Below the pieces are notes generated by a model. The model was not told the DNA's origin and did not search any database. It saw nothing but the letters and a program-made list of their open reading frames with translations. Below, one piece after another: positions 61,130 to 64,000 of a DNA stretch of 64,000 bases. The stretch's first letter is position 1; each line of letters begins with the position of its first letter. Position numbers and translations under genes: made by a program. The DNA lies in assembly GCF_009674885.1 (NCBI RefSeq), contig NZ_WKKA01000001.1:558001-622000 (forward strand), in the 5' to 3' direction. The DNA comes from Paracoccus sp. S-4012. Lineage in GTDB: Bacteria; Pseudomonadota; Alphaproteobacteria; Rhodobacterales; Rhodobacteraceae.

Positions 61130-62167
61130 ATGGCCAAGACGACCCAGCAACGAAAACGCGAGAAGAGTTCCCCTCCATCGACCACGGGCAGCAAACGCGC
61201 CGTCCACGGAACGTCCTTTCGCAGTTTGGCCTGGGATGCCTTCGATCCAGCCGCGGTAATCAAAGTGCTCCTCAGCGAAGAGCCGACATTCCCGTTTCAT
61301 CGGGAGGTTCTGTTGTATGCGCTAGGTGCTTGGGTCACCGCGCCGGGCGACGACGGCATGCGCAAGCACGCGATCCGTATGGCTGTGCGCCTGCGCGTTG
61401 CTGACGCGGAACGAGCGGTCCTAGAAAGGAGCGAAAGTGAACGTCCGAAATGCGATGCGCGCATCCGCCGAGAAGAAATCGGCCATGACTTCATCAGTCA
61501 GATATATTACGGCATTGGCGGTGCCCGCGAATTAGATGAAAGCTCTACAGAATCGTACAAGAAAAAGTTTAACAAGAGCTACATCAAGGCCAATGACACG
61601 TTCCTGCGCATGCTGCATTTGGCGCGCCATAGCTTTATAAGTAAAGGAACAGATGTCGCCCCGCCTGGCATGGATAGGTACCACAAATTTATCGAAAACG
61701 TCGATCGGCTTCACCGAAAGCCCGGCGACGCAGCCCGGAGGCGGAAGGCAGGCAAGAAGCACTATTACAAATTTCTTAAACAAGATACTATCGAACGCGA
61801 ATACGGCAAGATGCCGCAGGCCACATTGGCTTACGCCGCATCTCTGACTCGAATGGACGGCGAGTTCAGCAATCGATCACTGGACGGCGCAGAAACGTTG
61901 CTCGACAGATTTCTGGAGCCGAGACTTGGTGCACCAGAGAATTTGCATCTAATCTTATCGCGCTGGTTGCGACATGCTGCATTTGTGCGAGATAACATCC
62001 TTCCGATGATCCCTCACGAGAAATTCGACCTGTCCCTTTGGAGTCTCGACAACAGCTCTTCCGCGGCGACGTTCGTTTCGCAGCTCAATAACAAATTGCT
62101 AAAGCCGTCCAAGCCAAGCGTTTCAGCGGCCGAGCTCGACATTCTACGTCGTTTTATACCCGGGTAG
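61130..62167 (+). CDS. Hypothetical protein of the mobile element, 345 residues
   Basis: Starts 3 bases after the integrase stop, so it is probably co-transcribed. The N-terminus is basic and Ser/Thr-rich (KTTQQRKREKSS), followed by a helical protein with charged stretches (AGKKHYYKFLKQDTIEREYGKM) and no membrane segment or signal. From about 61430 the DNA is markedly A/T-richer with codons rare in this genome, indicating recent transfer. I recognise no family or catalytic motif. Position beside an integrase is typical of cargo, including phage-defence genes, but there is no direct evidence. Confidence 0.75.
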   Translation: MAKTTQQRKREKSSPPSTTGSKRAVHGTSFRSLAWDAFDPAAVIKVLLSEEPTFPFHREVLLYALGAWVTAPGDDGMRKHAIRMAVRLRVADAERAVLERSESERPKCDARIRREEIGHDFISQIYYGIGGARELDESSTESYKKKFNKSYIKANDTFLRMLHLARHSFISKGTDVAPPGMDRYHKFIENVDRLHRKPGDAARRRKAGKKHYYKFLKQDTIEREYGKMPQATLAYAASLTRMDGEFSNRSLDGAETLLDRFLEPRLGAPENLHLILSRWLRHAAFVRDNILPMIPHEKFDLSLWSLDNSSSAATFVSQLNNKLLKPSKPSVSAAELDILRRFIPG

Positions 62168-62556
62168 GCCGCCAGCTGGCCACGAAAGTGGCTCTTACAC
62201 AGCCCGATTTCGCCTGACCCCCGGCCCACCAACCAGCGCCCTGTCGGCTTCTCCGACCTGCGTCGCAGCCAGGCTGGTGGAGGGGCATGTAAGTAGCGGC
62301 GGCGTCTTGCCGCGTTTCTCCGGATTCCTCCAGTCCCATAACGACCGGGCCCACCCTCTCGGATTCGTCAAATCCGAGACACTCCATCCGCCCTACATCT
62401 CCGATGATGATGCATCCCGCGAGAAGCGGATTTACTGAATCCGTTGTCTGAGCTGTTCAAGCCGCCCGGATTCAGCCATTCCATAGGCTGTCACGCCCGA
62501 AAGAGGGCGATTTCCAGAAATTGTAAAGGGTGCCGTCAGCAATTGTGAGGCACAAA
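62168..62556. other. Repeat-rich non-coding region upstream of alpA-rep, candidate origin or excision control region
   Basis: No gene is seen in these 389 bases. They hold four related dyads (separate entry), a further inverted repeat CAGCC (62473-62477) / GGCTG (62486-62490), and a small hairpin CGCCC-GAAAGA-GGGCG near 62494. The promoter of the alpA-rep pair must also lie here; A/T-rich stretches near 62515-62525 are candidates. Confidence 0.6.
62321..62483. repeat. Four dyad repeats CGGATT-N5-AnTCC spaced 39, 68 and 39 bp
   Basis: Perfect dyads CGGATT-N5-AATCCG at 62360-62376 (arms extend to 9 bp, 62357-62379) and 62428-62444. Degenerate copies at 62321-62337 (right arm AGTCCC) and 62467-62483 (right arm ATTCCA). 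All have the same 5-base spacer and the same orientation of the conserved half. The start-to-start distances 39-68-39 make a symmetric array ahead of alpA and rep. Confidence 0.8.
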
Positions 62557-62775
62557 ATGACAAACGACTTCCGAGCCACCGACGGCGATCGCCTTCTTCG
62601 ATTGAAGGAGATCATCGGTCCTGGTGGGCTGCTACCGGTCAGCCGCTCCACCTACTACGCCCTCGTCGCAGCCGGCGAGCTTCCGAAGCCGATCAAGCTG
62701 GGCGCCCGTATCAGCGCGTGGCGTCGAGCAGACATCCTCGCCTACATCGAGCGTGCGGGTGTTACCAATGACTAA
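62557..62775 (+). CDS. alpA: AlpA-family helix-turn-helix regulator / excisionase-like protein
   Basis: DNA-binding protein of 72 residues: RLLRLKEIIGPGGLLPVSRSTYYALVAAGELPKPIKLGARISAWRRADILAYIE is the AlpA/MerR-like fold that controls excision or integrase expression in P4-type elements. ATG at 62557 is preceded by GAGG; GTG at 62530 is an alternative. It overlaps the rep-like gene by 8 bases. It may bind the dyads just upstream. Confidence 0.85.
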   Translation: MTNDFRATDGDRLLRLKEIIGPGGLLPVSRSTYYALVAAGELPKPIKLGARISAWRRADILAYIERAGVTND

Positions 62776-63571
62776 GTGGCGCAAACACACCCAGGCGCAG
62801 ACCGCAGCAGACGACCTCGTCAAACGGTTACGCAAAATTGGGGATCCGCAAGCGAAGCAACTGGCGAAGAACCTGTCGCGATGCCGCGAAGACGATCCAT
62901 GTGGCTCGCTGGCGTGTCGTCTTTGTCGGGAACAAGTGCAAGGGGAGTTCATCGAGGCGGCCTTCCGTCTCTGGGGAGAGGAGTCGTTTGTCACGGCACT
63001 GACGATCATTTCCCGGAACGGGATCGTGGAAGAAGGCCATCTCGACGGATTCGATTTGAACGCCCTCGTCCGTCGCGATCGGGTTCGTCTTAAACGGTTG
63101 CTGCCCGAGGGGACGGAGGCGCTGGGTTTCGTGGACGTCTCGCTCAACACTTTCGACAACGCCAATCCGCACTGGTGCTTCCACTGGCACATTTGTGTCC
63201 GCGGGGAGCTCGGGAAGGCTGAGTTGAGACGACTTCGTAGTTCGTACCGCCATGACGAGAGCGCGGGGATCTATCGCGCAGTTCGCGCCGAAGTGATCGG
63301 GACCGACGAACTTCGGTCTGTCGCTGGTTACTGCGTCAAGGGCGATTTCAAGCGCAGGTCGGGTTTCCTGGCGACGCCTCGGTCGGGGCGAAATCCCTAT
63401 CGTGACCATCGCGAGCAGAGCTTGTCAAAGCGTGAGGCGGTCGAGTTGGCTTTGGCCATGGGGAACTACGAGGTCTTGGCGCCACTGATGGCAATCAGCC
63501 TAAAACGCAAGCGCGTCAATTGGCCACTGGCCATCAGGCTTCAGCATATCGGCGCCCGGGTTTCGGGGTGA
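62768..63571 (+). CDS. Rep-like protein with HUH endonuclease motifs
   Basis: Protein of 267 residues. NPHWCFHWHICVRG contains a His-x-His pair (His139, His141) as in motif II of HUH endonucleases, and SVAGYCVKGDFK gives Tyr188 and Lys191 in the Y-x-x-K arrangement of a rolling-circle Rep nicking site. Before these, Cys39, Cys45, Cys50 and Cys53 could bind zinc. Residues 73-81 (FVTALTIIS) fit the first beta strand. Motif order and spacing match plasmid replication initiators, but overall similarity to a named family was not established. It is coupled to alpA. Confidence 0.65.
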   Translation: MTKWRKHTQAQTAADDLVKRLRKIGDPQAKQLAKNLSRCREDDPCGSLACRLCREQVQGEFIEAAFRLWGEESFVTALTIISRNGIVEEGHLDGFDLNALVRRDRVRLKRLLPEGTEALGFVDVSLNTFDNANPHWCFHWHICVRGELGKAELRRLRSSYRHDESAGIYRAVRAEVIGTDELRSVAGYCVKGDFKRRSGFLATPRSGRNPYRDHREQSLSKREAVELALAMGNYEVLAPLMAISLKRKRVNWPLAIRLQHIGARVSG

Positions 63572-63788
63572 TGTGACAACACGATCGGTGACCGGGCTTG
63601 TGTTCAGGTTCGGTCACCAAAACCTCGATCCTTGCCGTCTAGAGGCCATGTAGACGCCTCATGACTGCTTGAATCGGGAAATCGAAAGCAAACTGCAGCC
63701 CGCTAAGTCAGTGACAGTCGACGACACGCACTGTGCGTCAAATCCGGTGAGGCGGGTGAGGCACCCAATCACAAAGGAACTCTAAACG
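63572..63788. other. Intergenic region with hairpins
   Basis: GGTGACCG (63587-63594) pairs with CGGTCACC (63611-63618) over a 16-base loop, and ACGCAC-T-GTGCGT (63726-63738) is a perfect small dyad. Neither is followed by a T-run. They could be regulatory sites, a rho-dependent end or single-strand-origin-like structures. No gene is seen. Confidence 0.5.
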
Positions 63789-64000
63789 ATGACGACCAAA
63801 GTCACCACATCCCTCGGCGCGTGGACGTTCGGGAAATACGTCACCCTGAGCGCGCCCAAGGCTTATCTGGGCATCTGGTACCTTACGAATGGTAGGGCGA
63901 CAGAGGAGCCCCTCGTCTTGAAGCTGGCCGACGCTCAAAATGCGAAGCTGGTGATGGACGCCCTGCTGAACGCCGGCGCCGACATCCACCCCGAGCGCGA
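63789..64000 (+). CDS. Hypothetical protein, 3' end outside window
   Basis: ATG with AAAGGAA about 9 bases upstream opens a frame that continues to the right edge (70 residues visible). It begins MTTKVTTSLGAWTFGKYVTL and later has KLADAQNAKLVMDALLNAG, suggesting a small soluble single-domain protein. Not recognised. Composition is intermediate between the host and the A/T-rich cargo gene. Confidence 0.6.
   Translation, partial: MTTKVTTSLGAWTFGKYVTLSAPKAYLGIWYLTNGRATEEPLVLKLADAQNAKLVMDALLNAGADIHPER

Larger units (their letters stand above)
59397..64000. mobile_element. Integrated mobile element (left part), integrase-alpA-rep type
   Basis: A P4-type tyrosine integrase, an unrecognised cargo gene, an AlpA-like regulator, a Rep-like HUH protein and dense DNA repeats follow each other in sequence of lower GC than the host genes. 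The boundary is approximate, placed where composition changes. The right end is outside the window, so size, attachment site and type (satellite, IME or integrated plasmid) cannot be fixed. No capsid, tail or conjugation genes are seen in the visible part. Confidence 0.75.

Overview
The window reads as chromosome of a high-GC alphaproteobacterium of the Rhodobacterales (Paracoccaceae-like). This is inferred from the strong G/C bias at third codon positions, the yajC-secD-secF-Mth938-ccmABCDG order, the TRAP and BMP-type ABC uptake systems, the R. capsulatus-like split xdhA/xdhB/xdhC, and a short intergenic repeat of the kind common in this group. No species can be named from sequence alone. 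The first gene and the last gene are cut by the window edges.

Layout. 1-4915: tail of a sulfotransferase-like gene, then a glycine betaine/choline-type ABC importer with two substrate-binding proteins. 4931-5764: an SDR oxidoreductase. 5994-13188: an operon of BMP-family binding protein, amidase, ATPase, two permeases and a CodA-like deaminase whose active site suggests 5-methylcytosine rather than cytosine. 13434-20847: an IclR regulator divergent from a TRAP transporter followed by four enzymes (DHODH-like, DUF6282, HpcH/HpaI aldolase, bicupin), apparently a catabolic pathway of unknown substrate. 20891-21671: a wrecked copper ATPase gene and an intact DUF411 metal-binding gene. 22016-31213: dusA, mazG, then yajC-secDF, Mth938-like, ccmABCDG and a RES/Xre-type toxin-antitoxin pair. 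31275-39428: acnA, DUF1223, septation protein, rpmB, PCu(A)C copper chaperone, arylesterase, L,D-transpeptidase, mnmH. 39433-50317: glycosyltransferase, a second BMP-type importer coupled to purine nucleoside phosphorylase, rimI, tsaB, nfuA, a sugar-phosphate transferase, truA, an XpaC-like gene and tRNA-Gly(TCC). 50358-57828: purine degradation operon uraH-puuD-xdhA-xdhB-xdhC-guaD.

The purine genes form a coherent route: nucleoside import (44777-41057), phosphorolysis by Pnp, deamination of guanine by GuaD, oxidation to urate by Xdh, then PuuD and UraH to the 2-oxo-4-hydroxy-4-carboxy-5-ureidoimidazoline stage. The later steps are not in the window.

From about 59.4 kb to the right edge the composition changes (lower GC, different codon use) and the genes are a P4-type tyrosine integrase, an unrecognised 345-residue protein, an AlpA-type regulator, a protein with HUH-endonuclease/Rep-like motifs and a truncated small gene. 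This is an integrated mobile element whose right end lies beyond the window. Its most striking feature is a set of four CGGATT-N5-AnTCC dyads spaced 39, 68 and 39 bp upstream of the alpA-rep pair, a candidate replication origin or excision control region.
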